Positions 14,842 through 24,000 of a stretch of 42,774 nucleotides of DNA are shown here, piece by piece (the first letter of the stretch is position 1; each line of letters opens with the position of its first letter). The position numbers and the translations under genes are program-made. Under the pieces are notes generated by a model that worked only from the letters and a program-made list of their open reading frames with translations, was not told the DNA's origin and ran no database searches. The DNA is taken from positions 1 through 42,774 of the forward strand of contig JAPUJT010000037.1 of the NCBI GenBank assembly GCA_027296055.1, written 5' to 3'. The stretch comes from Planctomycetota bacterium (lineage in GTDB: Bacteria > Planctomycetota > JAPUJT01).

Positions 14842-15987
14842 ATGGCTGGGCGTAGGAGGTTCGGAACAGTCGAGAAGCGAGGTGATCGACCTGGCTACTA
14901 TGTCAGGTTCTACTGGAGAGGGCGTAGGTACAAGCGCGCGGGAGGAGACAAGAAGAGGGACGCGGAGCGAAGGCTCGCCAACGTTCTCACTTTCCACGAT
15001 CGAGGCTGGTCCCTTGAGGAAACTCTGTCAGAGGTCTTCGGCGAAGTCTACGGCCCGCGCCTGACCTTCCGTGCGGCCGTCGATGAGTACCTGACGTACG
15101 CGAAAGGGAGAAAGAAGAAGTCCACCTTCGACAGGGACGTTCTCCGGCTCCGGCGAACCTGCAAGGCCTCCTGGACGAAGAAACCTCTCGCGGAGATCCA
15201 TTCGCGGGACATCCAAAGGTGGATCACCGGACTGCAAAAGCCAGGATTGGCTCCTTCCACGTTGAACCGCTACCGCGCCATCGCCTCTGCTGTCTTCAAG
15301 TGGGCCATGCTGGAGGGATACGCGGACGAGAACCCCGTGAAGCGCGTCGAGGCTTTCTCGGAGAGCGGGCGGGAGAAGAAGATCTATCTAACCGCGAAAG
15401 AAGCGCGGGCGCTCGTGGAGAGCGCCGAGCCTGAGTTCCAGTCTGTCCTCATGACGGCGCTCCACACAGGCGCGAGGAAAGGGGAGATCCTGAGCCTTCG
15501 CTGGCGTGACGTGGATTTCGACCGAAAGGAGGTCGTAGTCCAGGCAGCCTACAGCAAGACAAAGAGGCTACGCGTAATCCCCTTGTCCGACGAGCTTCAA
15601 GTTGAGCTCCGCGCGGTCAGGGAGACACGGAGAACGCTTAAGGTTGACGGCTCGGATCCAATCTTCGCCTCTTCAGACGGGTCGTTCCTGGGGGCGGGCA
15701 AGGTACGAGGGATGATGAGACGTGCCCTGAAGGCCTGTCGGACCATCCCCGACCACAAGAAGGTCGAGGTGACGTTTCACGTCTTGAGACACACGTTTGC
15801 CTCCCTGGCGGCGCAGAATGGCGTGACCATTTTCGAGTTGCAGAAGATCCTTGGTCACAAGACCCCGGCGATGACGTCCAGGTACAGCCATTTCTATCCG
15901 GAGGCGGCCCGGGCTGCGGTCAATCGTCTTGGCAAGATCCTAGCGAGGAAGGACGACAAGAAGAGGCAAAGGAGATCCGGCTCGTGA
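14842..15987 (+). CDS. int: Tyrosine recombinase / phage-type integrase
   Basis: A 381-residue site-specific recombinase of the usual length. I chose the ATG at 14842; the frame is open for 55 codons upstream but that part is not protein-like. Residues 1-60 form an AP2-type DNA-binding arm domain (RGDRPGYYVRFYWRGRRYKR), ~75-165 a SAM-like core-binding domain, ~180-360 the catalytic domain. All catalytic residues are visible: R212 (HTGARKGEI), K239 (YSKTKRLRV), H313 and R316 (HVLRHTF), H339 (LGHKTPAMT), Y348 (SRYSHFY). It appears intact. It ends 97 bases before a CAT-anticodon tRNA gene, the likely attachment site. Upstream partners are the excisionase-like and HTH genes. Confidence 0.9.
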   Translation: MAGRRRFGTVEKRGDRPGYYVRFYWRGRRYKRAGGDKKRDAERRLANVLTFHDRGWSLEETLSEVFGEVYGPRLTFRAAVDEYLTYAKGRKKKSTFDRDVLRLRRTCKASWTKKPLAEIHSRDIQRWITGLQKPGLAPSTLNRYRAIASAVFKWAMLEGYADENPVKRVEAFSESGREKKIYLTAKEARALVESAEPEFQSVLMTALHTGARKGEILSLRWRDVDFDRKEVVVQAAYSKTKRLRVIPLSDELQVELRAVRETRRTLKVDGSDPIFASSDGSFLGAGKVRGMMRRALKACRTIPDHKKVEVTFHVLRHTFASLAAQNGVTIFELQKILGHKTPAMTSRYSHFYPEAARAAVNRLGKILARKDDKKRQRRSGS

Positions 15988-16084
15988 GCTCCGGTGGCCG
16001 TGATGAGACAAGGCCCCCGGGGAGTGCCCCGCAGCAGTTGAACGATTCGGCGAGTTTTCATAAAGTGTTGGCTGGCAAGACAAA

Positions 16085-16157
16085 GGGCCCTTAGCTCAAT
16101 CGGCAGAGCAGGGGACTCATAATCCCTTGGTTACAGGTTCGAGTCCTGTAGGGCCCA
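16085..16157 (+). tRNA. tRNA with CAT anticodon (Met or Ile2)
   Basis: A complete cloverleaf: acceptor stem GGGCCC.../...GGGCCC, D-arm GCTC/GAGC, anticodon stem GGGGA/TCCCT with loop CTCATAA, TPsiC loop TTCGAGT, discriminator A. CCA is not encoded. The CAT anticodon fits elongator tRNA-Met or the lysidine-modified tRNA-Ile2; the TTAGCTC...GACTCATAATC pattern is shared by both in E. coli, so I do not choose. The integrase gene ends 97 bases upstream. Confidence 0.9.
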
Positions 16158-16158
16158 T

Positions 16159-16407
16159 ATGCTCACGGTCGTCTCTATCCCCGCATGGTCTGTAGTGGCC
16201 GCCCATGATCAGTGGTGGTGGTGGGTGTCAGAGGAATGGAAGGGCCCGATCGGTTGCTCGGGTATGATTGGCATCCCGATGCTTATCCTCGGCTTGATAG
16301 TATTCGCTCTTGAAAATGTGTTTCCGTGGCCCCGGCGTGGTTCTCACAATGCAGGGAGGAAGAGGGCTTCCGACGGGTCCGGATCCAATCCCCCGACAAC
16401 GAGGTGA
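16159..16407 (+). CDS. Putative small single-pass membrane protein
   Basis: An 82-residue frame starting directly after the tRNA. It contains one good membrane segment (GMIGIPMLILGLIVFALENV) followed by a basic, low-complexity tail (PWPRRGSHNAGRKRAS). There is no ribosome-binding site before the ATG at 16159 or the internal ATG at 16264, so the start and even the gene are uncertain. Confidence 0.35.
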   Translation: MLTVVSIPAWSVVAAHDQWWWWVSEEWKGPIGCSGMIGIPMLILGLIVFALENVFPWPRRGSHNAGRKRASDGSGSNPPTTR

Positions 16408-16455
16408 ACAGTTCCACCGACTCCCTGTTAGCCTCCTGACGAATTGGAGTCTCCT

Positions 16456-17058
16456 ATGCAGGCCTGTAAGACATTATTGATTTCGCTTCTTGTGCTTCTT
16501 CTTTCAGGTTGTGATGGAGATAAGAACGACACCGGAACCGCCCAGAACAAGTTCTCTCAACACGAGTTTACGGCGAAAGTCAGCAACGTCCGACTGCAGT
16601 CACAACTCATTGAATCAGGAAAGTCCAATGACGACTCCGTAACGGTGAAGGTATCGTGCATTCTCTATCCAGAACCCATTGTTATCGAGGACGCACGCAA
16701 GGCCACCAAGCTTGACTTACCCGAAGAGATAAAATTCCTGGTTGGCTATACCAGGTCCAATCTCGAAGGAAGCGCGGAGGAAATTGCAGGCCATTGGGCT
16801 CCGAGTCTCCGGGAGGAGAAGCTGAAAATGATCAAGAAGTATTATGAGAAGAATAAGGAGATGATGGCCAAGCACCCCGGTATGACAATCTTGGCCATCG
16901 TCAGGCACGGTGATGATTCCAGATCCGTGATCAAGCAGCTCTCCGAGAAAGTAGCCGTCGGCGTGACCATGACCGAAATGGACGGGCGGCTGTTTCTGGT
17001 GGACAAACCCAGGAACGATCTCGAGCTTGCTATCGTCGAGGCATCGTTCCGGGACTAG
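16456..17058 (+). CDS. Lipoprotein of unknown function
   Basis: A 200-residue lipoprotein. The ATG at 16456 is preceded by GGAG at 6 bases. Signal peptide MQACKTLLISLLVLLLSGC with lipobox LSGC, then a soluble domain with EFTAKVSNVRLQSQLIESGK, EEIKFLVGYTRSNLEGSAEE and a charged helix LREEKLKMIKKYYEKNKEMM. The C-terminus DGRLFLVDKPRNDLELAIVEASF resembles a small alpha/beta fold. Not recognised. Codon use is less GC-biased than in downstream genes, hinting that it may belong to the transferred region. It is 11 bases before the next gene and probably cotranscribed. Confidence 0.7.
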   Translation: MQACKTLLISLLVLLLSGCDGDKNDTGTAQNKFSQHEFTAKVSNVRLQSQLIESGKSNDDSVTVKVSCILYPEPIVIEDARKATKLDLPEEIKFLVGYTRSNLEGSAEEIAGHWAPSLREEKLKMIKKYYEKNKEMMAKHPGMTILAIVRHGDDSRSVIKQLSEKVAVGVTMTEMDGRLFLVDKPRNDLELAIVEASFRD

Positions 17059-17069
17059 CGAGGCTGATC

Positions 17070-17834
17070 TTGCTGCACCGAGCCGGGATCATTGTGCTCT
17101 GCCTCTGTTCCTGGGGCTGCATCGCGCCCCCGGGTTCGGTTGACGGGATCCGATCCGCGCCCGGGCCCGCCCTCGTATCGGAACGCCGTGGCCGGGAGGC
17201 AGACATCCAGGAGCCCCCCTGGAAGGAAGAGGCTCCAGATCGGTCATGGCCTGAATCTCCCCGTCACAGTCCCGCGCCCTTCGTCCAAGGGTATGCGCCT
17301 TCCTTCAATTTCCGCCTCGAGGCGGGCCCATCCTTTCTGGTCGGAGGGGACGCCGATCGCCGTGGCGCGGATCACCAACCCTCGTCAAATCGCGAATCCG
17401 GTGCACAAACGCTTCTTCAATTCATTGGCGCGGCGGCGGCGATTAATTTCCCCATCGATGATGAAAACGCCCTTGCCCCTTTCGGCCGGGTACGCGTGGG
17501 ACATGCAAACGCCCACGGCTCCGGTTACTGGCTCATTAGCAGCCTGCACGGAGGCGTCAGGTACGTGCACAGGCTTCGACATAACTTCTCCGTTTACATC
17601 ACCGCCGACGCCGGCCAGATGTCCTGGGATGGATTGACGGGGGGCACTTTCATTGTGGGGGACGGTCCCAGCGACTACAACGGACTCACCTACGCCCTCG
17701 GGATCGGTGGGCTCTGGTACCGGGCGCCCAGACGGGGGATCGCTTTTGAGATCGCCATCCGTCGATTCGAAGGCGAGGGCGGATTTGACGCGAACTGGAT
17801 CGAGACCAACTTCGCGTTCCACTGGGGCGGGTAG
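17070..17834 (+). CDS. Outer-membrane beta-barrel-type protein
   Basis: A 254-residue protein starting at TTG 17070, with GAGG 7 bases upstream. The N-terminus (LHRAGIIVLCLCSWGC) is a signal sequence with a lipobox-like SWGC. A Pro-rich linker (~25-75) precedes alternating polar/apolar strands: FNFRLEAGPSFLVGG, FIGAAAAINF, FGRVRVGHANAHG, YWLISSLHGGVRYVHRL, FSVYITADAG, GLTYALGIGGLWYRAPRRGIAFEIAIR, and a terminal NFAFHWGG. Glycine-rich strands ending on an aromatic residue are typical of small OmpA/OmpW-like barrels. No specific family recognised. Confidence 0.65.
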   Translation: MLHRAGIIVLCLCSWGCIAPPGSVDGIRSAPGPALVSERRGREADIQEPPWKEEAPDRSWPESPRHSPAPFVQGYAPSFNFRLEAGPSFLVGGDADRRGADHQPSSNRESGAQTLLQFIGAAAAINFPIDDENALAPFGRVRVGHANAHGSGYWLISSLHGGVRYVHRLRHNFSVYITADAGQMSWDGLTGGTFIVGDGPSDYNGLTYALGIGGLWYRAPRRGIAFEIAIRRFEGEGGFDANWIETNFAFHWGG

Positions 17835-17865
17835 GACTGGCGGAAGCCGTTACAAGGAGAACTTG

Positions 17866-18258
17866 ATGGGCAAATGTATGGCGTGCGATAGGGAGCGGGC
17901 GGGGTACGACTTCCTGACTCGTACCCTCGACGCGCTGGAAGACGCTCTCGAGCTGGCGGCCAACGATGACGTGAGCAGCCCATGCGCCGCCGAGTTACGA
18001 GAGGGCATCAGCAAGTTGCTCCGGGAGGGCGAGCACCGGACGGGAGAGTGGTCCGAGGAGCCCTGGAGCCGGGAAGAGACCATCACCAAGACCGCATTTC
18101 TCGAGAGCGTTGTCCGGGACATGCGGGAGGCCCTCCAGGATGCCCCGGCCAACCAGGGAGTCTGCGAGGTCTGCACCGGCGACATCCGGGGGACGATCAT
18201 GAGGATGCTCGTCTACGACGAACGACGCACGGGGTCGTACTCCAAGGTCCGGAAGTAG
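17866..18258 (+). CDS. Small Cys-pair hypothetical protein
   Basis: A 130-residue soluble protein; ATG at 17866 with AAGGAG 8 bases upstream. It has a CMAC pair at residues 4-7 and a CEVC pair near 103-106. Each is followed by a helical segment containing a related phrase (LREGISKLLREGEHRTGEW; RGTIMRMLVYDERRTGSY), suggesting an internal duplication of a ~60-residue zinc-binding unit. Function unknown. It lies 31 bases after the barrel gene and converges with the minus-strand lipoprotein. Confidence 0.65.
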   Translation: MGKCMACDRERAGYDFLTRTLDALEDALELAANDDVSSPCAAELREGISKLLREGEHRTGEWSEEPWSREETITKTAFLESVVRDMREALQDAPANQGVCEVCTGDIRGTIMRMLVYDERRTGSYSKVRK

Positions 18259-18278
18259 TCCGGAGGCACTACCGGCGC

Positions 18279-19145
18279 TCAACGCCCCGAAGGAGATGGG
18301 GCTCCCCCGAATTCGAACGCGATGCCAATGCCGATGGTGCTCTGCGTGGCCCCCTCGATATCCACGGCGGGGCTCAAGTTCTCTCCCCTCTCTGGAGCAC
18401 CCAGGGCCGCAATCCCTCCGTAGAGGAAGGGGCTCACGTAGGCCCGCGGGCCCACGGGAAACCGACCTCCGATGAACATGGAAAGCTCGAGACCGAAGGT
18501 CGTCGTCTCCTCGAACAGTTCCCCTTCGAAGGTAGTGCCGAAGAAGAGGTCTTCCTCGAAGACGTCGACCTTGCTGAGGAAGACCGGCCCGAACCCCAAC
18601 TCCCCTCCCACTATGAAACGCGAGAAGGTGCTCCGGGCTCGCACACCGAGGAACAGCTTGGTCACTGTCAGGTCGTCGGCCTCCCAGAAGAGGTCAGGGG
18701 CGATCTCGAATCGATCTCCGGGGTGGACGGCACTGTCGATCTTCAAGAACGGCCCCACCGAAAAGGTACGCTGGGGCCTCTCCATGACCAAGAAATTGAA
18801 CATCCCCTCCAGATGGAATCCGATGCCGGAGTCCCAGAGCTCATCGTAATCGACATCGACGGGACCAAAATCGAGCACCGTTGTGGAGAGGGCGCTGCCG
18901 AAGACTCCCACCGAGGGTCCCCCCGTGATGGTCGTGCCGGGTCCCCGAGGAGAATAGGCGTAGGTCTCCTGCTCGGGATACGACCGACCGGGGTCGTCAA
19001 GATCCCAGGGATCGTCCTGGCTGGAAGGAGGCCCCAAGATGGGAGAGGGGAGAAGATCGGTCTCATCGCCAGTCACCCTGGGCTGGGCCGCGTAACAGCC
19101 CAAGATCAAGAATGCAGCCAATCCCGATAAGCCCAGTCGCAACAT
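18279..19145 (-). CDS. Outer-membrane barrel lipoprotein, paralogue 1
   Basis: A 288-residue lipoprotein. I chose ATG 19145 because GGGGAGG lies 6 bases upstream. Signal MLRLGLSGLAAFLILGC with lipobox LILGC. A linker with PYSPRGPG-like segments leads into beta strands: GIGFHLEGMFNFLVME, RTFSVGPFLKIDSA, TVTKLFLGVRARSTFSRFIVGGELGFGPVFL, TTTFGLELSMFIGGRFPVGPRAYVSPFLYGGIA, and a last strand STIGIGIAFEFGG ending near the C-terminus. That layout suits an 8-12-strand outer-membrane barrel (OMP_b-brl-like). It is a clear paralogue of the next upstream gene: strands align one by one. Confidence 0.7.
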   Translation of the reverse strand: MLRLGLSGLAAFLILGCYAAQPRVTGDETDLLPSPILGPPSSQDDPWDLDDPGRSYPEQETYAYSPRGPGTTITGGPSVGVFGSALSTTVLDFGPVDVDYDELWDSGIGFHLEGMFNFLVMERPQRTFSVGPFLKIDSAVHPGDRFEIAPDLFWEADDLTVTKLFLGVRARSTFSRFIVGGELGFGPVFLSKVDVFEEDLFFGTTFEGELFEETTTFGLELSMFIGGRFPVGPRAYVSPFLYGGIAALGAPERGENLSPAVDIEGATQSTIGIGIAFEFGGAPSPSGR

Positions 19146-19226
19146 GGCAATCCTCCCCAAGAGAAGTCCGCCGGTAATCTCTCTGTCGTTCCAAAGTGGT
19201 CGCCCGGAATCCCCGCTACGTCCATC

Positions 19227-19232
19227 CTTATA
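19227..19232 (-). promoter_or_regulatory. -10-like TATAAG of paralogue 1
   Basis: On the minus strand the sequence TCTGATATAAGGAT lies about 82 bases before the start codon. Exactly the same stretch, at the same distance, precedes the paralogue (20238-20243), and conservation extends upstream through GTAGAT. No clear -35 hexamer; an alternative sigma factor may be used. Confidence 0.4.
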
Positions 19233-19281
19233 TCAGACGAGAAGGGATACGATCTACCCTGCCCGTTGTCAGGGGGTCTGC

Positions 19282-20157
19282 TCAATGAGTGACCGGAGAT
19301 GCGGATCCCCCGAATTCGAACGCAATGCCGATCCCGATGGAGCCCTGATTGACCGGGAGCGTATCCTCGAAGGAGAGCAAGCCGTCTCCCTTCTCTGGAG
19401 CACCCGTGGTCGCGATCCCTGCATAGAGGTAGGGACTCACGAAGGCCCCGGGGCCTACGGGGAACCGACCTCCTAAGTATGTGGAAAGCTCGAGACCGTA
19501 GGTCGTCGTCTCCTCGAACAGTTCCCCTTCGTCGCGTATGCCGAGGTCTTCCTCCACGTAGTCGACCTTGCTGAGAAAGGCGAGACCGAAGCTCAACTGC
19601 CCTCCCACGATGAAATGGGAAAAGGTGCCCCGGATGCGCGCACCGATGAGCAGCTTCGTCACCGTAAAGTCGTCGGGGTCCCAGAAGAGGTCATTGTCGA
19701 TTTCGGCTCGATTTCCAGGGTGGACGGCGCGGTCGAGCTTGACGAACGGCCCCACCGAAAAGGTGCGCTGGGGCTTCTCCATGAGCAAGAAATTGAGCCT
19801 CCCCTCAAGATGGAAGCCGACGCCGGGATCCCAGAGTTCATCATAGTCGACGACTGGGAGGGAAACGAGAAACGTCGGCACTTCGACCGCGGATCCGAAG
19901 AGGTAGCTGCTGAAGAGCCCCACGGAGGCTCCAACGGTGATGGGCCTACCGGGTCCACGAGGAGAATAGGCGTAGATCTCTTGCTCGGGATACGGTCGGG
20001 CGGGTTCGGGAAGATCCCAGGGATTGTTCTGAAGGGGTGGATTCCCCTGGATGGGAGAAGGGAAGGGATCGGTCTCATGGCCAGTCACCCTGGGCTGGGC
20101 CGCGCTACAGCCCAGGACCAAGATCACCGCCAATCCCGATAAGCCCGGCCGCACCAT
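19282..20157 (-). CDS. Outer-membrane barrel lipoprotein, paralogue 2
   Basis: A 291-residue lipoprotein with start ATG 20157 and a GGGGGA ribosome-binding site. Signal MVRPGLSGLAVILVLGC, lipobox LVLGC, then the same order of segments as paralogue 1: AQPRVTG, PYPEQEIYAYSPRGPG, VDYDELWD, GVGFHLEGRLNFLLME, RTFSVGPFVKLDRAVHPGNR, FIVGGQLSFGLAFLSKVDYVEEDL, ELFEETTTYGLELS, GGRFPVGPGAFVSPYLYAGIA, GSIGIGIAFEFGG. The pair arose by tandem duplication including ~100 bases of 5' flank. Paralogue 2 has a longer segment FSSYLFGSAVEVPTFLVSL where paralogue 1 is shorter. Likely surface-located; ligand unknown. Confidence 0.7.
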   Translation of the reverse strand: MVRPGLSGLAVILVLGCSAAQPRVTGHETDPFPSPIQGNPPLQNNPWDLPEPARPYPEQEIYAYSPRGPGRPITVGASVGLFSSYLFGSAVEVPTFLVSLPVVDYDELWDPGVGFHLEGRLNFLLMEKPQRTFSVGPFVKLDRAVHPGNRAEIDNDLFWDPDDFTVTKLLIGARIRGTFSHFIVGGQLSFGLAFLSKVDYVEEDLGIRDEGELFEETTTYGLELSTYLGGRFPVGPGAFVSPYLYAGIATTGAPEKGDGLLSFEDTLPVNQGSIGIGIAFEFGGSASPVTH

Positions 20158-20237
20158 GGCTATCCCCCAAAGAGAGGTACGCCGGTAATCTCGCTGCCGT
20201 TCCAAAGTGGTCGCCCGGAATCCCCAGAACGTTGATC

Positions 20238-20243
20238 CTTATA
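20238..20243 (-). promoter_or_regulatory. -10-like TATAAG of paralogue 2
   Basis: Same TCTGATATAAGGAT box as at 19227-19232, about 81 bases before the start codon of paralogue 2. The conserved block continues downstream through CGGGCGACCACTTTGGAA. Confidence 0.4.
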
Positions 20244-20409
20244 TCAGATGAGAGCGGGAACCATCTACTCTTCCCGTCGTCGAGTGACCTGGGGCGCTCG
20301 TTCAAGCGGGAACCCTCCCTCCTACCCGTCCATGAAGGACCCCGGGCTTCTTGCTATCCCGTCCCCCCGCTGAGAGAATCGGCAACATTAGATATAGGGA
20401 GGCAGGACC

Positions 20410-21036
20410 ATGACCGGATCGGGAGATCCGCATCGAGATCCCGGGGAAGCCGAGCTGCTACGCCGCGCCCAGGCGGGGGACGAGCAGGCGTTTGCCATGT
20501 TATTCGATCGCCACGCGCAGGCGTTGCAGGGCCGCCTCGAGCGAAAGCTGCCCCGAACGGTTCGCCGGAAGGTCTCTGTTTCGGACCTGATCCAGGAGAC
20601 ACGAATCGTCGCTCTGGGACGATTGGGGGATTACGAGGAGTGGCCCGATGGGGCCTTCGGGGCGTGGGTGGATCGTATCGCGAAGAACAAGCTGCGGGAC
20701 GCCGTTCGGCGGTACGAGGGGACGGTGAAGCGCGGGGCCGTACGTGAAGTCTCGCGAGGGGAGCGACCCGACACGGCGCTGTTCGAGGCCAAGGGAACGT
20801 CGCCCAGCCAGGGGGCGGCACGGACAGACCTTCGGCGACATCTTTTGGCGCTGATGGAAGACCTGCCGGAGGACTATCGCGAGGTCATGCAGTTGGTCTA
20901 CATGAAGCAGCTTCCGCTGGCCGAAGCCGCGAAACGGATGGGACGTTCCCTGGAGGCGACGAAGAAGCTCCGCGCCAGGGCCTTGGTCCGATTCACGGCC
21001 CTTTGCCGGGCGAAGGGTCTGACCGCGAGCTGCTGA
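20410..21036 (+). CDS. ECF-type RNA polymerase sigma factor
   Basis: A 208-residue sigma-70 family protein with GGGAGGCAGG before the ATG. Region sigma-2 spans ~25-100 (DEQAFAMLFDRHAQAL, then VSVSDLIQETRIVAL with the characteristic D-L-I-Q-E-T, then FGAWVDRIAKNKLRDAVRR). Region sigma-4 spans ~142-195 (LALMEDLPEDYREVMQLVYM, LPLAEAAKRMGRSLEATKKLRARAL). The insertion between them (~105-138) is long. The DLPEDYREV start of sigma-4 and the pairing with a Ser/Thr kinase 30 bases downstream match the ECF group typical of Planctomycetes and related phyla. No anti-sigma factor is adjacent; control by the kinase through phosphorylation is plausible but not shown. Confidence 0.9.
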   Translation: MTGSGDPHRDPGEAELLRRAQAGDEQAFAMLFDRHAQALQGRLERKLPRTVRRKVSVSDLIQETRIVALGRLGDYEEWPDGAFGAWVDRIAKNKLRDAVRRYEGTVKRGAVREVSRGERPDTALFEAKGTSPSQGAARTDLRRHLLALMEDLPEDYREVMQLVYMKQLPLAEAAKRMGRSLEATKKLRARALVRFTALCRAKGLTASC

Positions 21037-21066
21037 TCCAGGAGAACCGACCACCGAGGACGACCC

Positions 21067-24000
21067 ATGACCGACGATCGAATCGCCGAAATCCTGGGGG
21101 ACTACCTGGAGAAGCGTGAGCGCGGCGAGCAATCGGATCCACAGGATCTCCTTCGCACCCACACGGAGATCGCGGGTGCCCTGCGGGAGCATCTCGATGC
21201 CCTCGGTCTCCTCGATGCGGCGTTTTCAGATGCGCCGGGTTCGATAGCGTCTCCACCTACCCAGATAGGGGAGTATCAGGTCCTGCGGGAGATCGGCCGC
21301 GGCGGGATGGGCGTCGTCTACGAAGCGCTCCAGATCCCCATGCGCCGGCGCGTGGCTCTCAAAGTCCTCTACCCATCCATCACGCGCACGCCCCGAGCCG
21401 TGAAGCGCTTCCAGAGGGAGGCCCGGGCCGCGGGAATGCTCCAGCACACGAACATCGTGCCGGTCCACGCGATCGGCGAGGATAAGGGCGTCTGGTTCTA
21501 CTCGATGGAGCTCGTCTCGGGGCGGCCCCTGAACGAGGTCATCGACCAGATCCGGGCCGTGGGAGGCTTGAACGGAGGGAACCGGGCGAGCCTCATCTCC
21601 TCGACAGCGCACCAGCAGGAAGGCGGGACCGCGCCGACCAAGGCCCGCAAGACCTCCGTCGGGGATCGATCTTACTACATACGCCTCGCCGAGATGTTTG
21701 CCGGCGTGGCGGACGCGTTGCAGACAGCCCACGACCAGAAGATCACGCACCGGGACGTCAAACCGTCGAACCTCATTCTCGATGAGGACGGGACCCTCAA
21801 GATCCTGGACTTCGGCCTCGCGCGGATCGAGGGAGAAGGCCAGTCGATGACGATCACCGGCGATCTCCTCGGGACGCCTTCGTACATGAGCCCTGAGCAG
21901 GCGATGGCCAGGCGGATACGCATCGATCACCGCACGGACATCTACTCTCTGGCCGCGACGATGTACGAGGTCCTCACTCTTCGCCCACCCTTCCTGGGCG
22001 AGGACCTCAAGGAGATCTGCACGCAGATCATCACGAAGGATCCAGCCCTTCCCCGGTGGAAGGACCGCCGAGTCCCGAAGGACCTCGAGACGATCGTCAT
22101 GAAGGCGATGGAGAAGGACCGTGACCGTCGGTATCAGAAAGCCGTCGAGATGGCTCGGGATCTCCGCCGATTCGCGGCGGGGGCGGCCGTCCTCGCCCGG
22201 CCCGTGGGTCCCCTCGGACGGCTCGGGAGAAAGATCCGTCGAAACAAGGCCCGGGTCGCCGTCGTGATGATGCTGGTTCTTCTTGCAGTCACCGCAGGGA
22301 CGTTAGCCGCCAAAAGCGTTCGAGACGTGGAGCTTCGTCGCGACCAGGAAGTGGCCGCGCGCCTGGAGAAGGCCCAGCACAAGGAAATTCAATACAAGGT
22401 CCTCTTGTCCAAGGCGGAGTCTTCCGTCAGCCTGGCCGTACCGGATCAATACATAGGGTCCGCAGACGATCACGATTACGATCGGGAGATGACCGAATTG
22501 CTGGGCGACGCCATTTCTCTCCAGCCGGACCGCCCCCGGGCCTATCTGCTACGGTCTCGAGTGCGGTCCCGACCCGTGGAGGATTGCCTCGGGGACATCG
22601 ACGCCGCAGTATCCCGGGGCTTCTCTCCGCGGACCGCTCATCTCGCCCGAGCCCTCGTGCTCCTTCGGGGGAGCCTGTGGGGAGAGAGTGAGGAGCATTG
22701 GAGGCGAGCGGAGGAAGAAGAACGAGCCGCGCGACTCCTTCCCGTGGAAAGCCCGGACGACGCCTACTTCGAGGGAGAGCTCCGCCTGAAGAAGGGCGAC
22801 GTCGAGGAGGCCATCGAGCGCTTCACCGCGGCGCTCGGCATCGATCCAGATCGCACTGTCCCCGTCGCGTGGGTTCTCTACGCCAGGGCGAATGCCCGGG
22901 TGGTCGGCGGAGAGCTGGAGGCGGCCATCGAGGACCTGGCGGCCTTCGAGCAGATCGCCGGTCAGAGCCTCCACCATCAGGTGAAGCTGGCGATCCTCTG
23001 GAAGAGGGTGGGCCGCGAGAACCTGGCCGAGGAGAAGTTCGAGCAGGTCCTCAAGAGGGCCACGGAGTCAGACTCCGTAAGCACGTGGCGAGAGGTCATC
23101 GACGCCTGCGGCCCCCCCCCCTTCGGCGCGGAATTCGAGGACCGGGCGACAGGGGCGGCTCTGCTCGAGCACGGGGACTCGGCCTTCTTGCACATTCAGA
23201 GGGCAAGGGTCCTGTACTATCAGGGAGACTATGAGGCCCAACTGAAACTGGCGAAGAAGGCCCTCCAGATCGAACCGCACACATTCAAGGCCCACCTGTC
23301 ATATGCTCACGCACTGGAGATGCTGGGCCGGTTCGGGGAGGCCCTGGTCTCGTGCAACAAGGCAGTCGAGCTCGCGCCGGAGATCTGGGCTACGCGCCAC
23401 CGGCGTGCAAGCGTCCTCCTCGGACTGGGGCGATACCCGGATGCCCTCGAGGCCGCCAAGAAGGCCCTCTCCCTGGGCCGCGCGAGTCACTCTCACAGCG
23501 TGATGGGACGCGTGCTGGCGAGGATGGACAGGTTCGAGGAGGCACTGGGACACTTCAAGAAGGCCCTCCAGATCGACCCCAACTCGTCGCGTGCACCGTT
23601 AACGAATATGGGGTTCTGCCTCCAGACGCTTGGGAGGCATGAGGAATCCCTGGCTCCCCTCGAGCGGGCCATCGAGATCGATCCCAAGTTTGCTTACCCA
23701 TGGTATCTCAAGGGCGTCAGCCTGATGATGCTGCACCGGCATAAAGAGGCGCTCGTCGCCCTCAACGAGACCATCAAGCTCGGAAGCATCTTCAAGGTCG
23801 AACCCAGCAATGAATCCGATCCGGGCTGGCCCCAGGCACAGAGATCCGAGGTACTGCGCCATCTCGGCCGATTCAGGGAGGCTCTCGATGCGGCGAACGA
23901 GGCCGTCCGACTCTCCCCGAATTCGGTGGATTTCCTCGTGAAGATGGCGGTGGCCCTGGAACGGCTGGGACGACTCGATGAATCGCTCGCTGTCCTCGAG

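Noticed and set aside
17982..19130. 382-residue open frame on the plus strand
   Set aside because: Antisense to the outer-membrane lipoprotein gene, which has its own signal peptide and ribosome-binding site.
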